Below are positions 36,175 through 44,734 of a stretch of DNA of 52,560 nt, piece by piece. Each line of letters begins with the position of its first letter. The stretch's first letter is position 1. The position numbers and the translations under genes are program-made. The notes under the pieces were generated by a model that had not been told where the DNA came from, searched no databases, and saw only the letters and a program-made list of their open reading frames with translations. Source of the DNA: Bacteroidota bacterium. Lineage in GTDB: Bacteria; Bacteroidota; Bacteroidia; Bacteroidales; VadinHA17. Where the stretch lies: assembly GCA_016718875.1 (NCBI GenBank), contig JADKBL010000059.1, positions 1 through 52,560 on the forward strand. Reading direction: 5' to 3'.

Positions 36175-37464
36175 TTATTTGTCTTTTATTAAAGTTGAAT
36201 CAGGTCTTTCTTCCTTATCAGGGTCGGAAGAAATAGAACTGGTTGGAGGTTCGGTTATTGCAATTATTTCATCACCAGACAAGCCGCCTGTAATTATAGT
36301 ATAGGAATTGCCCGAAATGCCGGTCTGTACCTTAACCGGAATGTAGCTGTCCTTTTTCCTGACATAAACCACTTTTGCGCTGTCCCGTTCAAAAACAGCA
36401 AGTGTTGGCACAAAAAGTGTATCCTTTGCCTCTGAAATTGTTATCTCACAGGAAGCACTCAATCCCGGTTTTATCTTTGCATGACAGCTGTCGACATCCA
36501 TAATTATTTCATAGAACTTTACTTTTGATTCTGAATACATCTGGGCATTGCGTCCGATCAGGTTTTTCCTGTTTATTCTTCCGGTTGTGATTAGTTTTTC
36601 AGCTGCATCGACAGTTATAATAACACGCTGATCTTTTTCAATTTTTTTAAAGTCTGCTTCAGCCACTTCGGCAGAAATCTGCATCTTTGAAAGATCAGGA
36701 AACTGCAGGACAGGATTATTCATAAAAAGAACACTTCCTTCCTTCATTGGACCACCAATAGTCCCATTTCCCTGGGATCCCATTATCGAAAATACCGGTG
36801 ATTCTGTCCTCATGATTATTCCATCGCGTTGTGCGATAATAGTCAAGGAGTTAACCTGATCTGCCATTGACTGCAGCTTTGACTTTTGTTGGATGATTCT
36901 GGAATTAATTTGTTTTATATCATTTTCTCCAATAAGGGTAATGGCAGCGAGTTTCTTCTCAGATTTCTCTTTTTCAATTAATGCTTTTTTTATTTCAAGG
37001 ACGAGTAGTTTCCTCTGTAGTTCTGAAGCGTATTTTAAATGGAGTGAATCAATTGAGGATATTTTAAGCTGAGCCTCATTTGTTGCAAGCTGAGCCTCCA
37101 GAAGCGCTCTGTTTAGCCGGTTATCAGCCTCAGTTTTCTTTAATGCTGCCTCCAGTGAATCAAGAGAATTTCTGGTTTGCTGATACATTGATTCCAGTCC
37201 TGGTGCAGAGAGAACACAAATTGTATCACCCTTTTTTACAGTTGCCCCGTCTGCAGCAAGCCTGATAATTGTCATCTGCCCATACATTGATGGTGGAGGG
37301 GTCACAGGAAAATTAACTACAGCCTGAACTGTTCCTTTGACAAAGATTTTTTCCAGATAATCTGATTTGGCAAGCTGGAATGTCATAACATTACTTTGTT
37401 TCTTGCCGGAACAGGAAAAAAGCAAGCCCAAAAGAAGCATGTACGCGGATAAGTGAGCTTTCAT
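36175..37464 (-). CDS. HlyD-family efflux adaptor, lipoprotein (third paralogue, first gene of operon)
   Basis: 429 residues with a lipoprotein signal (YMLLLGLLFSCSGKK, lipobox LFSC). It has the same adaptor architecture: lipoyl half, coiled-coil hairpin (about 75-205), second lipoyl half, a barrel segment with EVAEADFKKIEKDQRVIITV, and FVPTLAVFERDSAKVVYVRK. A glycine-rich insertion (IMGSQGNGTIGGPMKEG) after the hairpin is not seen in its two neighbours. It begins the four-gene transcript. Confidence 0.9.
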   Translation of the reverse strand: MKAHLSAYMLLLGLLFSCSGKKQSNVMTFQLAKSDYLEKIFVKGTVQAVVNFPVTPPPSMYGQMTIIRLAADGATVKKGDTICVLSAPGLESMYQQTRNSLDSLEAALKKTEADNRLNRALLEAQLATNEAQLKISSIDSLHLKYASELQRKLLVLEIKKALIEKEKSEKKLAAITLIGENDIKQINSRIIQQKSKLQSMADQVNSLTIIAQRDGIIMRTESPVFSIMGSQGNGTIGGPMKEGSVLFMNNPVLQFPDLSKMQISAEVAEADFKKIEKDQRVIITVDAAEKLITTGRINRKNLIGRNAQMYSESKVKFYEIIMDVDSCHAKIKPGLSASCEITISEAKDTLFVPTLAVFERDSAKVVYVRKKDSYIPVKVQTGISGNSYTIITGGLSGDEIIAITEPPTSSISSDPDKEERPDSTLIKDK

Positions 37465-37826
37465 TAAAAGACCAATTGTAGGTTCTTTCGGTTCTAAATA
37501 AAACTTAAACTGCCAACATTTATTGTTAATAAAATAACAGAAAAAATATTGAGCTAATAATCAGACAAATACATAGCTTAAGCAGAGCTATTATTAAATA
37601 CTATATAAAAATAATTAAAAATGGACTAAAAAGATAGTTTTAGCTTAAATATTTTGAGTTTTGGCCGAAGAGTGAAAAATCAGATTGCTTGTCCGGCCAT
37701 ATAATTAAGAAATGGATAACATTCACTTCCAGGTTTGAGATTATTTTGAATGACTATTTAAATTTTAGAAATTCGGAGACAGGAAGATCAAAAAGAGTCA
37801 ATACAACCTCAATAAAAAAGATATAG
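37465..37826. other. AT-rich gap between efflux operon and hybrid kinase
   Basis: 362 bp with no open frame worth calling, no hairpin followed by T residues and no exact TAnnTTTG that fits the efflux operon. It must contain the promoter of the minus-strand efflux operon and the 3' end of the kinase transcript. I see nothing else in it. Confidence 0.5.
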
Positions 37827-39938
37827 TTATTTAAGATGTTTTTCAAGTGTTGAATAAAGCTGGCTTTTTGTGATAGGCTTGGCTATAAAATCTGAAAACC
37901 CCGACGTAAATACTCTTTGCTTGTCTTCCATGTCAGCATAGGCTGTTTGTGCAATTATTGCAAGATCGGGCATGAACTTCTTAATTTCAGCTGTTGCCGC
38001 ATATCCGTCCATCACAGGCATTTTGAGATCCATAAGGATTATATCTATCTTTTCACCTGAACGGCAAATATCAACTGCCTGCTTTCCGTCGACAGCATGT
38101 ATGACCCTGAAATCCATTTTCCTCAGTAATAATTCAAGAAGCTGATAGCTGAATACATCATCCTCAGCAACAAGGACGGTTGACTGGTTACCATTTCCTG
38201 CTTTATGTTCAATTTTCACAGGACCAGTATTTACTGCAGATGATAATATTCCCGTGTAGGGAATTTTAAAAGAGAAACGGGATCCTTTTCCATGTTCGGA
38301 TTCAAGTTTTATTTCACCACCCATGAGCTTTATATATGCATCAGAAATAGAAAGCCCGAGACCTGTTCCGGAATAAGCCCTTGATACTGATTTGTCTACC
38401 TGATAGAAGCGCTCAAAAACCCTTGATTGTTCAGATAGAGGAATGCCTATTCCTGTATCTTCAACATAGAAACTAATAGCTTCTTTCTCTTTTATGCATC
38501 CAAGGCTGATATGTCCCTTAATTGTAAACTTGATTGCATTTCCAACCAGATTTGAAAGCACCTGTATAAGCTTTCCTTCATCAGTAAGGATCAGACATCC
38601 ATTTTTTGGAAAGTTTTTAATTTCAAGTTTAAGTTCCAGCCCTTTTTTCTGAGCTTCAGGCAGAAACTGGATATAAAGGTTGTTAAGTAGAGAATCAACA
38701 TCTGTTGGGCTCTCTTTTAGTAGTACCTGCCCCGCCTCGATATGCGATACATTAAAAATATCATTTATTATATTGAGAAGCTGGTTATTACTCTGCATGA
38801 TTATATCAATAAATTTCTTTCTCTCAATATCCGAAAGATCAGGCTGATCGAGGAAACCGGAAAATCCTATAATGGCATTCAAAGGTGTCCTGATTTCATG
38901 TGAAATGTTATGGAGAAAGGCAGTTTTCAGCTTATCACTTTCTTCAGCTTTGTCTCTTGCCGTTTTAAGATTTGTTATAAGAATAGAGTTTTCCAGAGCC
39001 AGGGATGCAATATTTGAAATTGTCCTGCAAAGGGCAATCTCATGTTCAGAAAAGTTATGTATTCTTCCGGTTGTTCCAATAATAATTATGCCATATTTTT
39101 GACTACTGGCAATGAGAGGGATAAAAAACAATGTCCGCATATTTCGCTGCCTGACAATGACCAGCTCCTCAGGAGTCATCTCTTCATTAGCTATATCTGT
39201 TATCACTATCGGAGTTCCGATCTTCATTGCTTTTCCAATATGAGGATGGTTAACCAGTAATGCTTTACGAAATTCATCAGAAAAGTTGTCCGGTAAAGGC
39301 GGAATTGTAGATTCTAGGATAAGATTTCCCTCTGAGATCGAATATATGGCTCCGGTATCCAGACCCACAAGACGGTTTGCGCCCTCCAGAATTTTCCTCA
39401 GAACGATCTTTTTGTCTGTCTTTTCAAGCAGCCCAAGTGTAATTTCGAGCAAGACAGCCAGTTCCAGGTTCTTTTTTTTAATCTGTTCTTCAGAAGCCTT
39501 CTGAGCAGTTATATCACGTACAATTCCGAATACTATTTTTGTTTTTGGATTATATTCTGCTGTTGAATGAAGGTCTAAAATCTCTCCAGTCTCACAATGT
39601 TTTATCTTGAATTCAACATTGTAAAGTTTATTTTCAGTGATAAGCTCCTTTATTGCAGAATCTAGAATTGGCCTGTATTCTGGAAGTGGTATCTCCTTTA
39701 TTGTTTCGTAATCCATATGAGGATTTTTCAAGCCGTAAAGCTTCAATGCCCCCTCTGATCCGAATATTTTACCGCTTTCCAGATGAAGTTCCCAGTTTCC
39801 GCTGCGGGAAGCTATTTCAGCCCGTTTTAGTCTCGATTCATTGCCTTCGTTCCTGTATGCAATAATCTCATTTTCAAGCTGTAATATTTTAGCTTCGAGT
39901 TGCTCTGTTCTTACTTTTAAGTCCTTTTCGGGTGCCAT
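37827..39938 (-). CDS. Hybrid sensor histidine kinase/response regulator (PAS-GAF-HisKA-HATPase-REC)
   Basis: 703 residues, no signal peptide or membrane helix, so cytoplasmic. Order: short coiled coil (1-40), PAS with PAC (about 40-150, ending VFGIVRDITAQK), GAF (about 165-320), HisKA with phospho-His347 (FLHNISHEIRTPLNA), HATPase (LSNLVGNAIKFT, VEDTGIGIP, GTGLGLSI), and REC (about 585-703) with AEDD and phospho-Asp637 in ILMDLKMPVMDGY. There is no DNA-binding output in the protein, so a phosphorelay to a separate regulator is expected. It is divergent from the DUF6259-like gene. Confidence 0.93.
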   Translation of the reverse strand: MAPEKDLKVRTEQLEAKILQLENEIIAYRNEGNESRLKRAEIASRSGNWELHLESGKIFGSEGALKLYGLKNPHMDYETIKEIPLPEYRPILDSAIKELITENKLYNVEFKIKHCETGEILDLHSTAEYNPKTKIVFGIVRDITAQKASEEQIKKKNLELAVLLEITLGLLEKTDKKIVLRKILEGANRLVGLDTGAIYSISEGNLILESTIPPLPDNFSDEFRKALLVNHPHIGKAMKIGTPIVITDIANEEMTPEELVIVRQRNMRTLFFIPLIASSQKYGIIIIGTTGRIHNFSEHEIALCRTISNIASLALENSILITNLKTARDKAEESDKLKTAFLHNISHEIRTPLNAIIGFSGFLDQPDLSDIERKKFIDIIMQSNNQLLNIINDIFNVSHIEAGQVLLKESPTDVDSLLNNLYIQFLPEAQKKGLELKLEIKNFPKNGCLILTDEGKLIQVLSNLVGNAIKFTIKGHISLGCIKEKEAISFYVEDTGIGIPLSEQSRVFERFYQVDKSVSRAYSGTGLGLSISDAYIKLMGGEIKLESEHGKGSRFSFKIPYTGILSSAVNTGPVKIEHKAGNGNQSTVLVAEDDVFSYQLLELLLRKMDFRVIHAVDGKQAVDICRSGEKIDIILMDLKMPVMDGYAATAEIKKFMPDLAIIAQTAYADMEDKQRVFTSGFSDFIAKPITKSQLYSTLEKHLK

Positions 39939-40029
39939 CTATTAGATTTCTCAGAAAAAAATAAAATTCAATTCTGAACTGCGATAGTCAGGGAAACTCC
40001 TAAATTAGGAAATATTTTTTAAAAGGAGA

Positions 40030-42159
40030 ATGAAACAGCTTGTTAAAACGATTTTATTATTCTGCAAATCAGGCAGCGTAATTATCATGTGTATTTTGCT
40101 TTCAGGGTGCACAATGCCTGATGGACAAAAGATTGAACTCAATACGACTGAAGCTATTCTTACGATTGCCAATAACGGGAATCTGACTATTAAATTCATT
40201 GATAATCAATCACTGGGCATCCGATCTGATTTGGACAGTATTCTAAAAATAATTGTCACAAACATTAAAGACAAAAGTGAGTTTAAAGTATATGCTTTAC
40301 ATGGTCAAATTGTTGAGAATAGTGACAGCGAATTAAAAATCCTGTATGAGATATGCGTCAATCAATTGGAGAGCAGTGTAATAAAAGCAGAAATGGTGAT
40401 TTCAGTTGAAGAGAATGCATTTTGTTTCTCCGGAACAGTGAGTTGTGAATCAGATAAATTGAATATAAAGAATTTCACCTTTCCTGTTTTTGAGGAAATA
40501 TCGTATCCAGACAGTGGCACTAATGTATTCTGGCCAAATAGCCTCGGTGAACGTTTTTCTGACCTGCTTCAGTTTGGAAGCAGAAGTTTCGATTATCCTT
40601 CAACCAGCGGTTCAATGCCATGGTTTACAATTAATTCCGGAAATCACGGAATTTATATTGGTTGTCATGACCAGGAGAGGGGTAGTAAAACATTCAGACT
40701 TGAATATTTAAAAAATAGAAATAGTTTCAGCTCATCGGTCAGTTTTCCTGTTTTTGCCAATAAATTTATTATACCTCCGGTAATGATAAAGCCATACTCA
40801 GGTAGCTGGCATATTGCATCAAAATATTACCGCTCCTGGTTTGACACATATTTCAGCCTCCCTGTTATTTCTGACTGGATGCGTGATAATGCCGGACTAA
40901 TGCTTACCATACTTAAGCAGCAAAACGGTAGTGTAATGTGGCATTATAATGATATTGAAAAACTGTGCGATATCGCAGAAAAGCTGAATATAAGGCTTAT
41001 AGGATTATGGGGTTGGGCCATTGGCGGACATGACAGGCTATATCCAGATTATACACCTGACGAACTCCTCGGGGGTATGGAAAAATTGAAAAAAGCAATT
41101 TCAGCTGCCCGGAAACGCGGATTTAAGATAATAGTCTATTCCAACGGTACCATCATGGACGCTTCAACTGAGTTTTACAGAACGAAAGGAATAGAGACAA
41201 TCCAGATGAATGAAAAGAAGCAACCGAATATTGAGTTTTATCTGAAACACAGTAATACTTCGCCCGTGATCCTTGCCAGGGCATGCCCCGGTTCTTCTTT
41301 ATGGCGAAACACAATTCTGGGTCTTGCTCAAAATGCAAAATCTCTTGGAGTTGATGCCTTCTACATCGACCAGGTAGGGGTGAGGGTGCCATTTTTATGT
41401 TTCTCAGATAAACACGATCATATCCTGCCCCAGGAAGCATACACAAAGTACCGTTTTAAAATGATGCATGATATCAGAGCCTCAATGAAAGAGACTGATC
41501 CTGAATTCAGTATCATAACTGAAGGCACTGTGGATGCACTTCTGCCGGAGATTGATGTTTTTCATGGACTGGGGCCGGGGAGCATTATTACGCCCAACAG
41601 CTTCGCTGAAATGTTCCGTTATACATTTCCTGAATCTATCATAATCCAGCTGAATCCATCACCAGCACTTACCAGGTATGATGCAAACTATGCAGCTGTG
41701 TATGGGCTGAGGCATGAAATAATGTGTCGCTATGAGCCCGATGCTGAATATCTGAAATCAGGACATCTTCCATCTCAAAAAGATTATTCAGATCTGTTTA
41801 TAAATGACCCGCCTTCTGTGAAGAAAATAACAGAAGCTCCGGCAGCAGAGGTTTCGGATTATGTACATAAACTGATTGAATTTGAGAACAGATATGGATT
41901 GTTTTTCCGGAGAGGAAAATTTATAGATCAGGATGGTATTAAAATTACAGGTGAAGATATTGTAGCCAAAGGATTTCTTTCCGGAAACAAGCTGGCTGTA
42001 GTGGTCTGGAACCGGAATTTATCAGAAGTCAGGAATTATTCTGTTGAAGCAGAAGGATACAAACTGAAAGGTGTTGCAGAACCCGGTAACACTGAAGGAT
42101 CATTATCTGACGGATTGGATGCCAACTCTTTGAGAATGTTGATTTTCGAAAAGAATTGA
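40030..42159 (+). CDS. DUF6259-like lipoprotein, putative glycoside hydrolase
   Basis: 709 residues with a lipoprotein signal (IIMCILLSGCTMPDG, lipobox LSGC). An N-terminal beta-rich half (to about 270) has WPNSLGERFSDL and NSGNHGIYIGCHDQERGSK, and a barrel-like half has LIGLWGWAIGGHDRLYPDY, GFKIIVYSNGTIMD, GVDAFYIDQVG and SIITEGTVDALLPEIDVFHG. These resemble the DUF6259 family and related TIM-barrel glycosidases. Acidic residues at barrel-strand ends (YIDQVG, ITEGT) would be catalytic candidates, but this is inference. Substrate unknown. It probably acts on the periplasmic or outer cell surface. Confidence 0.65.
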   Translation: MKQLVKTILLFCKSGSVIIMCILLSGCTMPDGQKIELNTTEAILTIANNGNLTIKFIDNQSLGIRSDLDSILKIIVTNIKDKSEFKVYALHGQIVENSDSELKILYEICVNQLESSVIKAEMVISVEENAFCFSGTVSCESDKLNIKNFTFPVFEEISYPDSGTNVFWPNSLGERFSDLLQFGSRSFDYPSTSGSMPWFTINSGNHGIYIGCHDQERGSKTFRLEYLKNRNSFSSSVSFPVFANKFIIPPVMIKPYSGSWHIASKYYRSWFDTYFSLPVISDWMRDNAGLMLTILKQQNGSVMWHYNDIEKLCDIAEKLNIRLIGLWGWAIGGHDRLYPDYTPDELLGGMEKLKKAISAARKRGFKIIVYSNGTIMDASTEFYRTKGIETIQMNEKKQPNIEFYLKHSNTSPVILARACPGSSLWRNTILGLAQNAKSLGVDAFYIDQVGVRVPFLCFSDKHDHILPQEAYTKYRFKMMHDIRASMKETDPEFSIITEGTVDALLPEIDVFHGLGPGSIITPNSFAEMFRYTFPESIIIQLNPSPALTRYDANYAAVYGLRHEIMCRYEPDAEYLKSGHLPSQKDYSDLFINDPPSVKKITEAPAAEVSDYVHKLIEFENRYGLFFRRGKFIDQDGIKITGEDIVAKGFLSGNKLAVVVWNRNLSEVRNYSVEAEGYKLKGVAEPGNTEGSLSDGLDANSLRMLIFEKN

Positions 42160-42230
42160 TAATTCAATTTCTGTTTCTATCTTTATTATGTTTTTTTCAA
42201 AACAGTATTGTAACCGTTTTAATATTGACT

Positions 42231-42935
42231 ATGAAACTAATCTCAAATTATCTTTCAGCCGCTTTGTTTATTGGAATTTTATCAATCGGGATTGCAAACT
42301 GCCAGTCTGATCTTCAGTCAGGGAAACTTATTCCTGTCTATCCCGGCGCAGTTCTTAAAACCGAAATTGATCCATCCGACAGTAAAATGTGCTGCAGTTT
42401 TATTACATCTGACAGCTTTGAAAAAGTCATCGGATTTTATGAAAGTGCACTAAAAATCAAGCCTCTTGATCCAAACGGATTGGCAACCCAGCTTCCATTT
42501 CTGAAACTACAGGTTGACGCAATGCTTAAACAGATGCCTTCAGAAATGAAGTTAAAGTACTTTGTTTTGAAGGTTATTGAATTTCAGGGGCAAAAAGGGG
42601 CTGAACTGTTCGAGGTAGTCTATAATGGTCATGGTAAAGTTGAATTCGAGATTAATCCTTCTCAATTCATGGAAAAAGATACTCACTTTGAAGCTGAATG
42701 GAATGGAGGGTCTGAACAATCAGGAGAAACAGAGTATGTTGACCCTGAAATTCTTATAGCTGCATTACCGTCAAACGGACCGGAAGGATATGAAAGGGGT
42801 GAGCAGAATGTTGATGCAACTTCCGGAAATCCCCCGTTTGTTGATGTAAGCTACAGAAAACTGATAAAGAAAGGTAAAGGAGGGGAAGATGGATCCGATA
42901 ACAGGTATGCTTCAGTAAGTATTTCGAAGAGGTAA
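42231..42935 (+). CDS. Secreted or lipoprotein of unknown function, C-terminus disrupted
   Basis: 234 residues from the ATG at 42231; an in-frame TTG at 42156 is rejected because it overlaps the previous gene and precedes the signal peptide. Signal about 1-23 (AALFIGILSIGIANCQ). The rest reads like a small soluble periplasmic domain (PVYPGAVLKTEIDP; VIGFYESALKIKPLDP), reminiscent of proteins of type 'PVYPGA...', but no family is assigned. It stops at 42933-42935 just before G-rich junk (42941-42986). The following segment 42988-43188 is good coding sequence on the same strand and may be its true C-terminus. Confidence 0.65.
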   Translation: MKLISNYLSAALFIGILSIGIANCQSDLQSGKLIPVYPGAVLKTEIDPSDSKMCCSFITSDSFEKVIGFYESALKIKPLDPNGLATQLPFLKLQVDAMLKQMPSEMKLKYFVLKVIEFQGQKGAELFEVVYNGHGKVEFEINPSQFMEKDTHFEAEWNGGSEQSGETEYVDPEILIAALPSNGPEGYERGEQNVDATSGNPPFVDVSYRKLIKKGKGGEDGSDNRYASVSISKR

Positions 42936-42940
42936 ATTTT

Positions 42941-42986
42941 GGGGGAAAAGAATACGCCGGGGGGGGAAAAAGGGGGGGGGGGGGGG
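42941..42986. other. Low-complexity G tracts (G5, G8, G15), likely assembly artefact
   Basis: Runs of 5, 8 and 15 G broken by A runs, in a genome otherwise poor in G tracts. Coding sense stops on the left and restarts on the right in a different frame. Confidence 0.75.
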
Positions 42987-42987
42987 T

Positions 42988-43188
42988 ATTGATAAGGCTG
43001 TTAAGGTTAAAGGAAAATATGACGGAGTTGAAAGTGTTGAGAAAAATGATTATGGATGTGTTGGCGCCAGCAAAAGATTTATTGTCAATAACAGATTCCT
43101 TGTTGAGGTACAGGGTATGGATATTTGTGACCTTTCAGTAATAAATCAGCTGATCGATTTGATGAACCTGGATGCACTCCCTAAATAG
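42988..43188 (+). pseudogene. C-terminal fragment of a plus-strand protein
   Basis: Open without an ATG from the G tract to TAG at 43186-43188: 66 residues beginning IDKAVKVKGKYDGVES and ending LIDLMNLDALPK. Composition is normal for coding sequence. It may be the end of the preceding gene after a collapsed junction, or of a different gene. Function not recognised. Confidence 0.5.
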
Positions 43189-43203
43189 GCAACCCGATTT
43201 AAT

Positions 43204-43567
43204 TTAAGAGTTCTTCATCTGTTTTACAGGAGTTATTATAATCTCATTGTCGCAACCCGGACAGTAATAGATTTCACAACCCGTGCATGCGAAGCAATTT
43301 GAGCAATGTTTGTATTCCTTGCTCCGGTCGAATTCAAATTGCAGGAACCAGGGAGGTGCATATATTCCTTTCCAATTATGTTTTCATTCCAAACCGTTGA
43401 TCCTGTATAGATCATCTTTAACTTATCAAATTTTTCTTGAGTTATAGAATTCGGATTGTAAACTGTGCTCTTCATTCCAAATGAGGCTGTGCCTTTGAAG
43501 TTATTCTGTTCCAAGTATCTTTCCTGACCGGGTTTTAAAAAAAAATAGAAAGAAAAATAATTATCGC
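43204..43567 (-). pseudogene. Broken gene ending in a Cys-rich zinc-ribbon-like motif
   Basis: Two frames together read as one protein. Upstream (from about 43540): KPGQERYLEQNNFKGTASFG and NPNSITQEKFDKLKMIYTG. After a one-base loss near 43385 the frame giving YAPPWFLQFEFDRSKEYK continues into CSNCFACTGCEIYYCPGCDN and stops at 43204-43206. Six cysteines in CxxC/CxxC spacing suggest a zinc-binding knuckle. The 5' end is lost at the C tract (43569-43577). Unrecognised family. Confidence 0.5.
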
Positions 43568-43568
43568 T

Positions 43569-43577
43569 CCCCCCCCC
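43569..43577. other. C9 tract truncating two genes, likely assembly artefact
   Basis: A run of nine C (nine G on the minus strand). The serine hydrolase coding sense ends just to its right and the Cys-rich gene begins to its left without a start. Confidence 0.7.
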
Positions 43578-43581
43578 ACCC

Positions 43582-44232
43582 TCAGAAGGCCGGCGCAAGG
43601 CTCGTGAACTGATCGAGAGTTTGTCCTGATACAATTTCAATAATCTCTCCCAGAACTGTAAAACCAAGATCACTGTATTTCCTCTGCTCCCCGACAGGAA
43701 ATTTCAATGGCAGATCACTTATCAGCCTGAAGCATTCTTCTTTTTGAGATGCCCGGTAGTACATCGGGTACCACTCATAAATGCCTGAAGTATGAGTGAG
43801 GAGATTTCTTATTGTAATTCTCTTTTTTTCAGGTGTGTCAAAAGCCTTAACATATTTGAAAACCGGATCATCGATATTTAAGAGCCCTTTGTCGTGAAGT
43901 AACATTATTGATGTGGTTGTCCCTATAACCTTTGTAAGTGATGCGATATCGAACATATGTCTGACACTCATCTTTTCAGGCTTCTTAATCAGGGAATGGT
44001 TAAAGTCGTACTTCATTGCATAACCATATGCCTTTCTTGTAATTATCTTTCCGTCCTTTTTAATAATTATGACGGCTCCGGGGATCTTATCAAGATCAAC
44101 CTGTTTTTGCAGAATGCTGTCAATGGTCCGGTTTAGCCCTGAATTATTGTTAATCACAGATGATGGTTGGGCACATATAATAAGTGTGAAGATTAAGAGG
44201 AAGCTTCCGGTGTATAGTACTTTGTTCAGCAT
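43582..44232 (-). pseudogene. Beta-lactamase-related serine hydrolase, C-terminus missing
   Basis: 216 residues of a family usually 350-450 long. Signal peptide about 1-22 (LLIFTLIICAQP). The SxxK nucleophile motif is IASLTKV, the Tyr motif is KYSDLGF, and LLTHTSGIYEW is the usual loop between them. After GQTLDQFTS the sequence runs into a stop and then the C9 tract, so the C-terminal third with the third active-site motif is absent. The product would be inactive as shown. It starts one base after the GNAT gene stop and belongs to the symporter-GNAT-hydrolase operon. Confidence 0.75.
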
Positions 44233-44233
44233 G

Positions 44234-44734
44234 TTACTGGTTTTTAACTGGCTTGTATCCGAGACGCGGTCCGAAAGTTTTTCTCATCAGTAATTCGGTA
44301 AAGCCCTCCCTTAGAAAGCTTTCCAGTTCTCCAACAGGCTTATATCCCATAGATTCATAAAGCTTTTTAGCTCTCTGATTAAATACAGATACGCAAATAA
44401 AAATGTTTGGTGAGAACTCCAGTATCCTTTTTTCACAATATTTCATCAGAACTGTTCCGATTCCTCTTCCACGGTATTTTTCAATAATGCATATAGACTG
44501 AATATACCCAGTAAATGTGCCTGTTACCTGTATTATCACAAAGCCGGCCAGTTCTCCTTCATAATCAGCAATATATACTTCCCTGTGATTTCCTTCAAAA
44601 GCACTGGTGCAAATTTCAAGATCCATACCCAGTTTTAACCATGGATCAGTGGAAGCCATAATCTCAGCACACTTCCTGAAATCATTTCTGTCTTTCGAAA
44701 GCGATATTGTAGTTTTCTCTTTCTGTACTGTCAT
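44234..44734 (-). CDS. GNAT-family N-acetyltransferase
   Basis: 166 residues. The acetyl-CoA site is the segment ICIIEKYRGRGIGTVLMKY (R/Q-x-x-G-x-G/A), followed by NQRAKKLYESMGYKPVGEL, both classic GNAT motifs. Substrate unknown. Its start overlaps the symporter stop by four bases (ATGA), showing translational coupling, and the serine hydrolase follows directly. Confidence 0.9.
   Translation of the reverse strand: MTVQKEKTTISLSKDRNDFRKCAEIMASTDPWLKLGMDLEICTSAFEGNHREVYIADYEGELAGFVIIQVTGTFTGYIQSICIIEKYRGRGIGTVLMKYCEKRILEFSPNIFICVSVFNQRAKKLYESMGYKPVGELESFLREGFTELLMRKTFGPRLGYKPVKNQ

Noticed and set aside
43236..43673. A 145-codon minus-strand frame crossing the C9 tract
   Set aside because: It joins the wrong frame of the serine hydrolase to the Cys-rich gene through the tract. 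Its first and last parts are both out of the frames that show family sequence.
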